The translations under genes were made by a program, and so were the position numbers. Under the pieces are notes generated by a model, which saw only the letters and a program-made list of their open reading frames with translations, was not told the DNA's origin and made no database searches. DNA of 64,000 nucleotides from Pyrococcus kukulkanii (GTDB taxonomy: Archaea; Methanobacteriota_B; Thermococci; Thermococcales; Thermococcaceae), in contig NZ_CP010835.1 in the NCBI RefSeq assembly GCF_001577775.1, positions 186,001-250,000 of the forward strand. The letters run 5' to 3'. Numbering within the stretch: the first letter of the stretch is position 1; every line of letters starts with the position of its first letter. Shown here one piece after another: positions 8,711 through 16,716 of the stretch.

Positions 8711-10329
8711 ATACGGATAAGATTGAGCTCTCTATATATCCTTCTCCAGAGCATCCAAAAACGTTCCAAGATGTCACGTTTTACGTCACGATAACTAACG
8801 ATAACGACAAAGAGATCTCCGGTAAATGCACCGTCTACATAGCTTTGCCAGAGGGTACTGGGAGGTACTCGAAGGACGTGATTGTACCTGCCAGCAGCTC
8901 CAAAACATTCGAAATAGCAAAGGTTCGCTACGGTAAGCCCGGAACTTACGGGTACGGTGGGGTCTTTAAGTTTGGACAGTTTGAGGTTAGTGCTTCTGGT
9001 AGCGTTACCGTTTCCCAGGATAGCTCTGGATCCTCGGGGAGCTTGAAGATTAAACAGGTAACCTTTGAGCCATCATTGCCGAAAGTCCAGGACAACGTGA
9101 AAGTTAGGGTAAAGGTAAGCAACTCTTACTCAAGCAAGAAGACGGTTAAGGTAGAGCTTGTGGTTGATGGGAAAACGGTAAATCAAGTGGATGGAGTTGT
9201 TAGTGGAGGGAAAGAGAGGGAGTTCATCCTTTCTTGGACACCAACTGGGGCTGGAGAGTATGGGTGGATCGTTTATCTTTATGAAAAATCTGCCAACAAT
9301 GTATATTTAAAGAAAGATAGTAAGAGCGGAAGGATTGAGGTGACGAGAATAAACTCACCTTTCTCCGTAAGGTTATACGCCTATCCTACTGAGCTTGAGG
9401 GTGGTGGGGAAGTGACGTTCCTAGTGAAGGTTTGGAACTATGGTAATGACAGGGTTAGTCTTAAGGGTTTTGTGAGTGATGGGGATGGGGCGATAGTCAA
9501 GAACATTAACTGGACGGGAGTTCCAGCGAACGCTCAAAACTACACGGTGACAACATTCACCCTAACAGTTTATGGAGTAGGAGAACACAAGTACAAACTC
9601 TTCCTTGATAATTATGATGGAAAGCCAAACGGGAAGGGAGAGGAGCACTGGAGCGAGGTGAGGGTGGAAGTGAAGCCATGGCAAGCAAGTTTGAAACTGG
9701 AGTGTGATGGCAAAGTCATACTTGGTAAAGATGACGTTGACGACCTTGACTGCACTTTATATTTATTCAGGACTAACCCAAGTGACTCTGTGCAGGTCAA
9801 AATATCGGAAATCTACGTCGGAGGAGCAAAAGTGTGGCCGAGCAATTTTGAAGGAATTATAGTGTCTAAAGAAGTTCTCAAAGTAACTCCCTATGATCCA
9901 GACGACGAAACGCACATTGAACTTACAATAGATGAAAACTTTGCGGAGTTTTACTTTGGGATTGATCCCCTCTTTCCGTGGCATTCCTATGTTGACAAAC
10001 TCGCCACGGACAGGCCATGGGAGATAGTGTTGCACTTTGAAAACGCACCTCCAATAAGCGCAACTTTTAGGATCCTAAAGAACAGTGGTATTAGCCCTGA
10101 GGATGTAGTCGAATATGGTGGCTCAGGAACTTTTATTGCAACAGAAATTCTCGAAAGAGCAGGTTACATAACAACTGAGGCAACGGGACTCGGAAAAGTA
10201 GCAGTGGTTGGATCCAAGCTATTTGGATATGTAGGGCTACTGTTCTTCCTGACAGACATTGTCGAGGAGGCTTATTTCTATGGATGTAAGCAGCCGAGGG
10301 ATTCTGACAACGATGGTTTTGTGGGGTGA
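8593..10329 (+). CDS. Long secreted polymorphic-toxin-like protein, C-terminal part with Ig-like repeats and hydrophobic end
   Basis: This frame continues the protein that starts at 7121. It holds at least three CARDB-like Ig domains: one near 8725-9010, one near 9050-9345 (contains AGEYGWIVYLYEKSANN) and one near 9355-9680 (ends LDNYDGKPNGKGEEHWSEV). Then comes a variable module with a conserved Cys pair (KLECDGK ... DDLDCTLYL). The last 90 residues are hydrophobic and glycine-rich (VAVVGSKLFGYVGLLFFL), and the protein ends DSDNDGFVG. Both the Ig segments and the Cys module recur in downstream orphan copies. The stop TGA lies within the ribosome-binding site of the next membrane protein, so translation is probably coupled. 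An ATG at 8590 could start this half alone, but it has no ribosome-binding site. Confidence 0.7.
   Translation, partial: REGNKFEVLYPGLNPLGCDKEKTIVERYSEDFEVKKQEVDTDKIELSIYPSPEHPKTFQDVTFYVTITNDNDKEISGKCTVYIALPEGTGRYSKDVIVPASSSKTFEIAKVRYGKPGTYGYGGVFKFGQFEVSASGSVTVSQDSSGSSGSLKIKQVTFEPSLPKVQDNVKVRVKVSNSYSSKKTVKVELVVDGKTVNQVDGVVSGGKEREFILSWTPTGAGEYGWIVYLYEKSANNVYLKKDSKSGRIEVTRINSPFSVRLYAYPTELEGGGEVTFLVKVWNYGNDRVSLKGFVSDGDGAIVKNINWTGVPANAQNYTVTTFTLTVYGVGEHKYKLFLDNYDGKPNGKGEEHWSEVRVEVKPWQASLKLECDGKVILGKDDVDDLDCTLYLFRTNPSDSVQVKISEIYVGGAKVWPSNFEGIIVSKEVLKVTPYDPDDETHIELTIDENFAEFYFGIDPLFPWHSYVDKLATDRPWEIVLHFENAPPISATFRILKNSGISPEDVVEYGGSGTFIATEILERAGYITTEATGLGKVAVVGSKLFGYVGLLFFLTDIVEEAYFYGCKQPRDSDNDGFVG
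9241..9300 (+). repeat. Dispersed repeat A, copy 1 (parent gene)
   Basis: Encodes TGAGEYGWIVYLYEKSANN. A close copy lies at 14981-15040, at the front of the orphan module there. Identity is high at base level, including GATCGTTTATCTTTATGAAA in both. Confidence 0.8.
9601..9678 (+). repeat. Dispersed repeat B, copy 1 (parent gene)
   Basis: Encodes FLDNYDGKPNGKGEEHWSEV and a few further residues. Related copies lie at 10883-10917 (short), 13682-13760 (full) and 16311-16369 (degraded). By hand count about 68 of 78 bases match the 13682 copy, with many differences at third codon positions. It marks the point after which sequence becomes variable. Confidence 0.8.
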
Positions 10330-10334
10330 TAACT

Positions 10335-10853
10335 ATGGATTGGTTTCGAGTTCATAACATTCTAACTTTTTACCTTCCGGTTTTGATTTTTGTCTCTCTC
10401 GTTTATGGGTTCATAACAAAAAACTCCAAAATGTTGATATATTCTCTAGGATACTTGGTGGCTTACTTTTCCATTAGGCTTGAGATTCATCATTATCAGA
10501 ATAAGTTGAGCTTGCACGGGGATAGGAGGTTTGTCAGGGCTCTGATAGTGTTGGATTTGTTTGCGGTAGGATTTTTGTTGCCTATGGTTCTCTCTTACAC
10601 AAACAGGGCAAATTTCATCAGAAATATAATACTTTATCTTGGGGTGGGGGTTCTAATTTATGCTATGGCCTGGAAATTAATTGAAAAGCTGACAGAACGC
10701 CGGCTACTCATTATCTCACTGGGGCTCTCCCTAGTGATTGGTATGACTACAGGAGGCATTTTAGAACCGCTGATATTTGCACTTCTTGCTTTATGGACAT
10801 ACTTAGTAGTGAAACATAATCTAGTGCCTTACGCTGAGAAAAACAATGGCTAA
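10335..10853 (+). CDS. Polytopic membrane protein, putative immunity partner of the long secreted protein
   Basis: A 172-residue protein with about six hydrophobic segments (for example ILTFYLPVLIFVSLVYGF, LIVLDLFAVGFLLPMVL and LLIISLGLSLVIGMTTGG). The ATG at 10335 is four bases from GGGGTGAT (10323-10330), which lies within the end of the preceding gene. A GTG at 10326 would overlap that stop and is a weaker choice. The tight coupling and membrane location suit an immunity protein against a membrane-acting C-terminal domain. That role is inferred from layout only. Confidence 0.6.
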   Translation: MDWFRVHNILTFYLPVLIFVSLVYGFITKNSKMLIYSLGYLVAYFSIRLEIHHYQNKLSLHGDRRFVRALIVLDLFAVGFLLPMVLSYTNRANFIRNIILYLGVGVLIYAMAWKLIEKLTERRLLIISLGLSLVIGMTTGGILEPLIFALLALWTYLVVKHNLVPYAEKNNG

Positions 10854-10882
10854 AGTACAAGTCCTAGAACGAAAAGAAGTAA

Positions 10883-11303
10883 CACTGGAGTGAAGTGACG
10901 GTGAAGGTGAGGCCCGTAAGCAATGTTATTGCAAGCATGGAGTGCATGGATTCTGCTATTCCCTATGATGGGTCAACAACTTGCAAAGTTACGTTGGTTA
11001 ATAAGGAAAAAACAAGCGTGACTATATCTGTAACTTCAGTAGATTTTGGGACTGTTCAGAATGCTTGGGCAAGGAGCTACCAATGGGGAATAAAGGTGGA
11101 TCCTATAACAATAACCTTACCGTACAATGGTGATAAGGAGATTGATGTAAAAATCGACTTAAGAATGCTCGCTCAGGACTTTTGGGGAAGTTCTCACTAT
11201 GTATATAAATTTGCAGAATACACATCATATGGGATAGTTGTCCACCTCAACAACGGGATCACGGTCAGCCGATAATGATGGAAACTCGGTAAATGGGAGG
11301 TGA
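10883..11303 (+). pseudogene. Orphan toxin-like module C1
   Basis: The frame opens right after a TAA with HWSEVTVKVRP, matching the junction segment of the parent gene, and has no proper start (first GTG at 10895). It then carries the two-Cys module (ASMECMDS ... STTCKVTLVNKEK) and an Ig-like stretch to about 11260. There the frame is lost: the direct frame stops at 11275, while a shifted frame gives DNDGNSVNGR and a stop at 11303, matching the tail seen in sister modules. The hydrophobic C-terminal domain is absent. It is probably a silent or decayed cassette. Confidence 0.6.
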
Positions 11304-11309
11304 TGTTAT

Positions 11310-11615
11310 GTGGGCCAAAATGAACAGAATTGGGTTTTTCTGTTGGCACTTTCTTTGTCCCCTCTTTTAGTGTTATTAATAATGGCGTCAACCACAAGAC
11401 TTGATTTACCAACTGTTTTAATTTTTAACTTGCTCTCGGTGCCTTTCCTTGCCATTGGAGGTTTACTGCTTGAGAAAAAGGATCCTTCTCCTCTCATTGC
11501 TGGTTCTCTTTTCATCCCTTTTGCAAGCCTTTTAATAACTGTAACTAAGGAAATCTTCCAAATAATCGGAATAATTATAGTTGCCTCTTTACTAGTTAAT
11601 ATTTTCTCATTATGA
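11310..11615 (+). CDS. Membrane protein, immunity-like (probably truncated by frameshift)
   Basis: 101 residues from a GTG that follows GGGAGGTGAT. It has three hydrophobic segments (VFLLALSLSPLLVLLIMA; LIFNLLSVPFLAIGGLLL; IIGIIIVASLLVNIFSL). The middle part resembles the protein at 12452-13078 (LLSVPFLAIGGLLLEKKD versus MVSLPFLFIGYLFAKEKE). A frame shift near 11600 would join it to the membrane segments at the start of the next open frame and restore a product of about 200 residues, the length of its relative. Confidence 0.5.
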   Translation: MGQNEQNWVFLLALSLSPLLVLLIMASTTRLDLPTVLIFNLLSVPFLAIGGLLLEKKDPSPLIAGSLFIPFASLLITVTKEIFQIIGIIIVASLLVNIFSL

Positions 11616-11640
11616 GCTCGGACATGAAGGAAGTTACAGG

Positions 11641-12447
11641 ATGGGGTATTATTGTGGAATTCTCTTGACGGTGGCGCTAGGTATGCGTTCGGAAACTTCC
11701 CTAGTGTTGTTGGGTGGCATTGTTGGAATGTATGTAGCAGTAGCAAAATCTGATGTTCGGTTAGAGGGGATAATCTTTAATGGATTGTTTGCAGTGGCTG
11801 CATGCGAGTTCATTAAGTTACAGTTGCAAAGTTCGTGGAGATTTTGCGGTATTGCATGGATGGTAGCATTGCTTTACTCTGGTCTTGCATTTGCTATCTC
11901 AAAGAAACATTCACTACTAATAGTAAAGCTTAACTTAAGGGAGTTTGGTGGTAAGAAGGTATGGCCTAACGGTCCGAGTAGTGTCACAGTTAACAAGCAA
12001 ACTGTAACTCTAACTCCAACAAACATGCAGGAGGATTTGACCGTGACGATCACGGTAAATGATGAGCTGGCTGACTATTACTTTGGTCATTGGGGATATA
12101 CTCACAGATTACTTGAAACTCCCTCATATCTGATTGAAGTTCATTTGGCCGGCTTAACGTTCCCTATCTCCGATGTTATAACAATTGTGGAAGATGAAAA
12201 GGACTGGAAGGATGTAGCGGTTGGTCTAGCTGCGGACTTCGCAGGAGGTGCAGTAGTTGTGGTAATTGCAGGCACAAATCCAATATCACTCTCATTTGTA
12301 GCAACGTTTCTTGCTGGAGCAGCAACAACGGAATATGTAATAAAACCACTAGGCACGTTCATATGGGATTTATGGGGGAATATTGCTTGGGGATTCAGTA
12401 ATCCTGGGGCGGGAGAAAATGATAATAACTCTGTAGCTGGGGGGTGA
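11641..12447 (+). CDS. Chimeric protein: immunity-like membrane segments fused to toxin-like module C2
   Basis: 268 residues with two unlike halves. Residues 1-100 are membrane helices (ILLTVALGM; LVLLGGIVGMYVAV; IAWMVALLYSGLAFAIS) that look like the lost end of the preceding membrane protein. From about residue 100 the sequence matches the parent protein's variable module (GGKKVWPNGPSS versus GGAKVWPSNFEG in the parent), then NDELADYYFGHWGY. A hydrophobic, glycine-rich end follows (LAADFAGGAVVVVIAGTN; FVATFLAGAATTEYV), with tail GENDNNSVAGG. The junction falls inside the two-Cys module, so this looks like a recombination product. No good ribosome-binding site precedes the ATG at 11641. Confidence 0.55.
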   Translation: MGYYCGILLTVALGMRSETSLVLLGGIVGMYVAVAKSDVRLEGIIFNGLFAVAACEFIKLQLQSSWRFCGIAWMVALLYSGLAFAISKKHSLLIVKLNLREFGGKKVWPNGPSSVTVNKQTVTLTPTNMQEDLTVTITVNDELADYYFGHWGYTHRLLETPSYLIEVHLAGLTFPISDVITIVEDEKDWKDVAVGLAADFAGGAVVVVIAGTNPISLSFVATFLAGAATTEYVIKPLGTFIWDLWGNIAWGFSNPGAGENDNNSVAGG

Positions 12448-12451
12448 GGAT

Positions 12452-13078
12452 ATGAGAGTAAGCATACGTGTCTCCCTTCCTCTTATTTTTCCAGGACTTT
12501 TAATGGTCTCCACACTTCAGATAATAGTAGCGGTCTCCGGTAGAGAAGAAGGGATAGCTGCTGGAGCTCTGTTTGCGATGGTATCTCTACCGTTCCTTTT
12601 CATTGGCTACCTCTTTGCAAAAGAAAAGGAGGATTTAATGTTCGTGCATGCAGTGTTACCTGTCTTAGGATTCTATCCATTCGCATACGCCACGAAAAGT
12701 CCCTCCTCGTGGATTTTGGCAGGTTTGGTGCTTTTAATTCCTGCATTATCAGCGAGGAACCTTAAGATGCAAAAAGGCAACGTTGATGCCACTATTCTGG
12801 CACTTTCAGTTATTGTGTGTCTTGGACTGCCAACAAAGACTCTCTCTGCAGTAGGTCTAGCGTCGCTGCTGTTGATGCACTACGTTGTGAAGAGAAACGT
12901 GAAGCTTAAAACAAAAGCGTTGTTCCTGATTTCGTACGTGATTCTATGGGGGCTGATAAACTGGAAGAGGGCAGATCCCGTCATAATGGGCATGGGAATT
13001 GTTTTTGGAGTTAGCATGTTCCTCCTAATGCACCTCACAGAGAAAAGATTAGGTGAGAATGGGTGGGAGCGATATTGA
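12452..13078 (+). CDS. Polytopic membrane protein, putative immunity protein
   Basis: 208 residues, about seven hydrophobic segments (LPLIFPGLLMVSTLQIIVAV; ALFAMVSLPFLFIGYLFA; ILALSVIVCLGL; PVIMGMGIVFGVSMFLLM). The ATG lies five bases after the TGA of the preceding gene, and GGGGGGTGAGG serves as both the end of that gene and the ribosome-binding site. It is the most complete member of the immunity-like family here; the product at 11310 is a shorter relative. Confidence 0.6.
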   Translation: MRVSIRVSLPLIFPGLLMVSTLQIIVAVSGREEGIAAGALFAMVSLPFLFIGYLFAKEKEDLMFVHAVLPVLGFYPFAYATKSPSSWILAGLVLLIPALSARNLKMQKGNVDATILALSVIVCLGLPTKTLSAVGLASLLLMHYVVKRNVKLKTKALFLISYVILWGLINWKRADPVIMGMGIVFGVSMFLLMHLTEKRLGENGWERY

Positions 13079-13089
13079 AAAGGTTGAAA

Positions 13090-13135
13090 CATGGTTTTCC
13101 GAAGAAAACGACAACAATTGTGTAGTGGGGGATGA
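13090..13135 (+). pseudogene. Relic C-terminal tail of a lost toxin-like module
   Basis: Between two membrane-protein genes the bases read FSEENDNNCVVGDE, matching the tail motif of modules C2 (ENDNNSVAGG) and C4 (SGDNNLIVGDES). The last part (GGGGGATGA) is the ribosome-binding site of the next gene. The body of the module is missing. Confidence 0.45.
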
Positions 13136-13666
13136 ATGTTGGACGTTTTCCTTGCTATTTCCATCTTTTTGTGGATTATTATCGGCATAGGAGCTCTTAT
13201 CTCAGAGTGCAGGGCATTGGTAGGGACGGGGGTGCTCTTGGCATCTTTTCTGTACCTTAAGATGAGCCAAACAAACAATGACCTCATGGCTTTCATGGCA
13301 ATATTCCTGCTTTGGCTGTCTCTATCGCTGTTAAGCGTCGCATGGTCTCTGAGAGGGATAATCAGGAGGGAAGTTGAAGCGGCGTGTTCCTTTGCATCTT
13401 TAGGTTACCTGCCCGTATTTGCTGTGCTACTCTTGAAGTATGGGATAATAGCCCTGATGGGTGTACTATTATGGTTCCCCATGTGGTACGGCTTTCGTAC
13501 GCAATATGTATATGAGCATGAGAAAACACGTATGGCTCTTACGTATCTTCCCGCACTATTGATGGCAATGCTCTTTCGCACATTCCTAGCAGTCCCATAT
13601 GGAGTCTTGCTGTGGTGGCTTGATGGAGATATCAAAAACTGCTGGATCTCAGGGGGGCAAACATGA
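13136..13666 (+). CDS. Polytopic membrane protein, putative immunity protein
   Basis: 176 residues with about six hydrophobic segments (FLAISIFLWIIIGIGALI; LMAFMAIFLLWLSLSLLSV; ALLMAMLFRTFLAVPYGVLL). The ATG follows GGGGGATGA with ideal spacing. It differs in sequence from the protein at 12452, as expected if each immunity protein suits its own module. Its own module upstream survives only as a short tail. Confidence 0.55.
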   Translation: MLDVFLAISIFLWIIIGIGALISECRALVGTGVLLASFLYLKMSQTNNDLMAFMAIFLLWLSLSLLSVAWSLRGIIRREVEAACSFASLGYLPVFAVLLLKYGIIALMGVLLWFPMWYGFRTQYVYEHEKTRMALTYLPALLMAMLFRTFLAVPYGVLLWWLDGDIKNCWISGGQT

Positions 13667-13679
13667 AGCAATGAAATAG

Positions 13680-14342
13680 CTCTTCCTCGACAACTACGAG
13701 GGAAAGCCGAACGGGAAGGGGAAGGAGCACTGGAGCGAGGTGACGGTGGAAGTGAAACCAATGAACGGAACAGAGTTAAAACAAGTAGGCTTTGAATGCA
13801 ACGATCCTGAATTTCACTGGGATAACATAGAGTACAAGGCCATGTTAGTGTGCAAGGCATTTATCTATAATCCTGCGCAGGAAGCTGTCTCTTTGAACTC
13901 AGTTAGCGTCAAGGAGTGGCATACTGACAACTCAGAGTTCATGAGCTCTCTTGATTCCTCATGGACGGTTGAGTATCCAGAGGTAATACAGAGTTCTAAA
14001 ATTGCTACGATAGTCTTCAAGAATACAGCGCACACAGGACTCATAACTCTTGAAAAAGACTTGTTTGGAGCTCATGTCTTGATATCGCTGAGGTACGTAA
14101 TATCTCCACAGAATGGAAACGACATTATATTCACGGGCACTGACACAGTAAACATAAAGCAGGATAATAAGGACGTGACAGTAGACGTTGGGACTAACTT
14201 GGCCCTTATAGGGCTTGATGTTAAGGCCGGAATAACCATAATAAGGCTGGTGCGCAGTAGAGAAACAATGAAGGCCCTCAAAAGCGCTTGGCCCTACGTG
14301 GTGAGCTTCTTCAGGTGGGCATGGCCAAAACTCGATAGCTGA
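13680..14342 (+). CDS. Orphan toxin-like module C3 (no proper start)
   Basis: The frame opens after a TAG at 13677-13679 and begins with LFLDNYEGKPNGKGKEHWSE, a copy of the parent junction segment. It has no ATG there; the first GTG is 13740. The two-Cys module follows (VGFECNDPEF ... AMLVCKAFIYNP). The C-terminal 60 residues contain a hydrophobic helix (LALIGLDVKAGITIIRLV) and an aromatic end (YVVSFFRWAWPKLDS). It is followed by its own membrane partner at 14357. It looks like a silent cassette that could replace the parent gene's end by recombination through repeat B. Confidence 0.6.
   Translation, partial: LFLDNYEGKPNGKGKEHWSEVTVEVKPMNGTELKQVGFECNDPEFHWDNIEYKAMLVCKAFIYNPAQEAVSLNSVSVKEWHTDNSEFMSSLDSSWTVEYPEVIQSSKIATIVFKNTAHTGLITLEKDLFGAHVLISLRYVISPQNGNDIIFTGTDTVNIKQDNKDVTVDVGTNLALIGLDVKAGITIIRLVRSRETMKALKSAWPYVVSFFRWAWPKLDS
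13682..13760 (+). repeat. Dispersed repeat B, copy in module C3
   Basis: Nearly the full repeat B of the parent gene (9601-9678), same frame. Differences fall mostly at third codon positions (GATAATTATGAT versus GACAACTACGAG), so the encoded protein is almost unchanged. Confidence 0.8.
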
Positions 14343-14356
14343 CGGGGTGATGGAAG

Positions 14357-14878
14357 ATGTTAAGTGAAAAGCTCTTAGTCCTCCTCTTTTTCGTCTTTTC
14401 CATTATTTACGGGAGGTTTATTTACGTAGGAAAAACAATAAAAGGCATTAGAGTATCTCTCACGTTTCTCTTAACTCTGTACATAGCAGGAAAAGTGCTT
14501 TTGGAGTCCGATACTGGTTTTTGGGGTTTACTGGTGCCCGTTTTGGTGTTCTACCTGACGGCCATCAGTTACTATTCGTACCTCGAAGTTACAGGACGCC
14601 TAGATTCATTTCTTGAGGGGAGAAAAAAGAGAAAGTGGGGCTTAAGTGATGCCCTTGCCCTTGTGGTCCTCATTTTACTGTTCGAAGTCATTCCACTTGT
14701 GGCAGTATACTTAGCTACCCGGAGCCTTTTTCTATCTATCGTAGTGGGATTTGGGTCTGGCCTTTTCCTCTTCACTCTGCCTGAGATTGATAGAGGCCTC
14801 TTTAGGCAGGTTTTTAACATTTACACAATTATTACAGTCATAACAGCTGTGACGCTTGCCTTGGGGGTATACGTATAA
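14357..14878 (+). CDS. Polytopic membrane protein, putative immunity partner of module C3
   Basis: 173 residues with about six hydrophobic segments (LLVLLFFVFSIIYGRFIYV; WGLLVPVLVFYLTAISYY; ALALVVLILLFEVIPLVAV; IITVITAVTLALGVYV) and a basic loop (EGRKKRKWG). The ATG is preceded by GGGGTGATGGAAG, which begins at the stop of C3. No family recognised. Confidence 0.55.
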   Translation: MLSEKLLVLLFFVFSIIYGRFIYVGKTIKGIRVSLTFLLTLYIAGKVLLESDTGFWGLLVPVLVFYLTAISYYSYLEVTGRLDSFLEGRKKRKWGLSDALALVVLILLFEVIPLVAVYLATRSLFLSIVVGFGSGLFLFTLPEIDRGLFRQVFNIYTIITVITAVTLALGVYV

Positions 14879-14891
14879 GGGTGGGGGAAAT

Positions 14892-14950
14892 ATGAGAGTT
14901 AAAAGCTTAGACTTGTAGTTTGCCTTTATTTTTTTATCTAAAAGGTAGAA
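14892..14950 (+). pseudogene. Relic start of an immunity-like membrane gene
   Basis: ATG at 14892 follows GTGGGGGAAAT and reads MRVKSLDL, then stop, then FAFIFLSKR and stop. The MRV start and following hydrophobic run recall the gene at 12452 (MRVSIRVSLPLIF). It is cut short where module C4 begins. Confidence 0.35.
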
Positions 14951-14967
14951 TCAGGGATATCGCAGTG

Positions 14968-16044
14968 CTAGACGACTACTCAACTGAGGCTGGAGAGCAT
15001 GGATGGATCGTTTATCTTTATGAAAAGATAGCCAACAATAGGTTTGTGCGGAGGGACAGTGCAGATGGGATTGTTGAGGTAAGTGAGGAAAATGAAGGGA
15101 TGTCAGGTAAGCTTGTTGTGGGAAATAGGGAAGGTAGTGAAGTAACGTTTGACGTTATTGTGGAGAACAGGGGGCAGGAGATCGTTTATTATCCAGTTGT
15201 TAGGGTTTATTATTCCTATGAAGCCCCAGATGGAGAATTCGGCAAGCCAATACTTGTCTTTGAGAGACAACCTAAGGAGTTGTTTCCGGGAGAAACTTAC
15301 AAGGATTGGTTTAAAATGACACTAACAAACCCAGGAAAGCATCATTTCACCCTTTATGTCAATGGTGAGTGGGAAGACGAGGAGACGATAACAACAACCT
15401 CAAAGGCGAGCATAGAGGCATGGATGGAATGTGCTCCAGAATTCGTTAGTGATGACGTGAATTCAGTAACCTGTGAGATTAACGTTAAGAATTCCGGCAG
15501 TGCTTCAGTGGAAGTTTGGGTAACAAATATTTACTTTGCTGGAGGGGAAGTATATGATAGGAGTAGCGATAACAATCTAGTAAATCCAAATCCGAGCAGT
15601 CTAAGCTTAAACCCAGCTCTTCAGGAGCATTCACGTTCACAATTCCAATTAATGATGAATTGCAGGAGAGGATTCCGGTGGATTTAAGCAACATAAACCC
15701 CGGAACACCAATAGCAATCAAGGCATACATAAACCAACTAAAAGAGCCAGTAATGAGCGTGGTAGAGATGAATCCAATAGATCTTGGAGATTTTTCATTG
15801 CCAGAAAAAGAAATCGCAACTGGTATTGGGGGTGGGATAGCAGGAGCTTTAACGTACTTTATCACAAATGAAGGAGCTACCCTAGTGGAAGCTCTTACAG
15901 CTGCTGGAATGGGGAGCTTTGGGCGTATATGTTTCTTTGGGCTCCATTCTTGGATTTTGGATTTACTTGGCCTATGAAGGAACTAAGCCGGTACCTCCGA
16001 GCGATTCTGGTGACAATAATTTAATAGTAGGTGATGAGTCATGA
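14968..16044 (+). pseudogene. Orphan toxin-like module C4 (frameshifted)
   Basis: Homology to the parent begins with STEAGEHGWIVYLYEKIANN (repeat A). A further Ig-like domain and the two-Cys module follow (AWMECAPEF ... NSVTCEINVKN). Near 15615 the frame shifts by one and continues as FTIPINDELQERIPVD, then a glycine-rich hydrophobic end (EIATGIGGGIAGALTYFI). A second shift near 15925 leads to YVSLGSILGFWIYLAYEG and the tail SGDNNLIVGDES, with TGA at 16042-16044. This last frame overlaps the ATG of the next membrane gene (ATGA). At least two shifts make it a pseudogene as sequenced. No start codon with a ribosome-binding site was found. Confidence 0.6.
14981..15040 (+). repeat. Dispersed repeat A, copy in module C4
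   Basis: Copy of 9241-9300. Encodes TEAGEHGWIVYLYEKIANN. Confidence 0.8.
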
Positions 16045-16235
16045 AGCTTAAAATCCCTAAAACCCTTCTTAAGTGGCTTATTATCCTTTATATTTTTGTA
16101 TGGTTTATTGCAATGATAAATACAGACGGATTCAGAAATACAAGTATCCCTGAAGTATTATTTAGGGTTCACTTTATCTTCCTCATATTTGCTGGACTAA
16201 TAATAGTTGCATATCTGCTAACACCAGTTGATTAA
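16041..16235 (+). CDS. Small two-helix membrane protein, putative immunity partner of module C4
   Basis: 64 residues with two hydrophobic segments (WLIILYIFVWFIAMI; FIFLIFAGLIIVAYLL). The ATG overlaps the C4 stop by ATGA, and GGTGATGAG lies just upstream inside the C4 tail, so translation is coupled. It is much smaller than the other partners. Confidence 0.5.
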   Translation: MKLKIPKTLLKWLIILYIFVWFIAMINTDGFRNTSIPEVLFRVHFIFLIFAGLIIVAYLLTPVD

Positions 16236-16261
16236 GAAGGCAGATTTAATTCCAAACTTTA

Positions 16262-16494
16262 ATTTCAAAACAAGCGAACGCTCAAAACTACACTAACAAT
16301 TTACAAGTTATTCCTGGATAATTATGATGGGAAGCCAAACAGGAAGAGCGAAGAACGCTGGAGTAAAGTTCACAATTCCAATTAATCCTAGAACACCAAT
16401 AGCAATCAAAGCGTACTTAAACCAGCTGGAGGAGCCAGTGATGTATGTTGTGCACATTAATCAGATGAATCGACTAAAAGAACCCTCTCAGTGA
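16262..16494 (+). pseudogene. Relic toxin-like module C5
   Basis: Short degraded pieces in parent order: AAGCGAACGCTCAAAACTAC (as at 9524-9543), then repeat B (16311-16369), then FTIPINPRTPIAIKAYLNQL, close to the C4 reading. It has internal deletions and stops throughout. It is non-coding now but shows that a further cassette stood here. Confidence 0.55.
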
Positions 16495-16620
16495 GGATTA
16501 TACCTAACGTCTTCTTGCCATTAATCTTTATTTTGGCTTTATGAAATTGGCTTATTGGTTGGAGATTCCAAGTAACCCAGGAGATCGCAATATTAATATT
16601 TCTATTATCAGTAGATAACT
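16495..16620 (+). pseudogene. Relic membrane-protein fragment
   Basis: Reads RIIPNVFLPLIFILAL, stop, then EIAILIFLLSVDNFNPKTYI, stop. The hydrophobic character and position after relic C5 suggest a decayed immunity-like gene. Confidence 0.3.
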
Positions 16621-16716
16621 TCAACCCCAAAACATATATATAAAATCTAAAGTCATCAATATAGTAAGCTACTTAATTACGACAAATAGTCCCAAGGACG
16701 GCATGGGGGAGTTATC

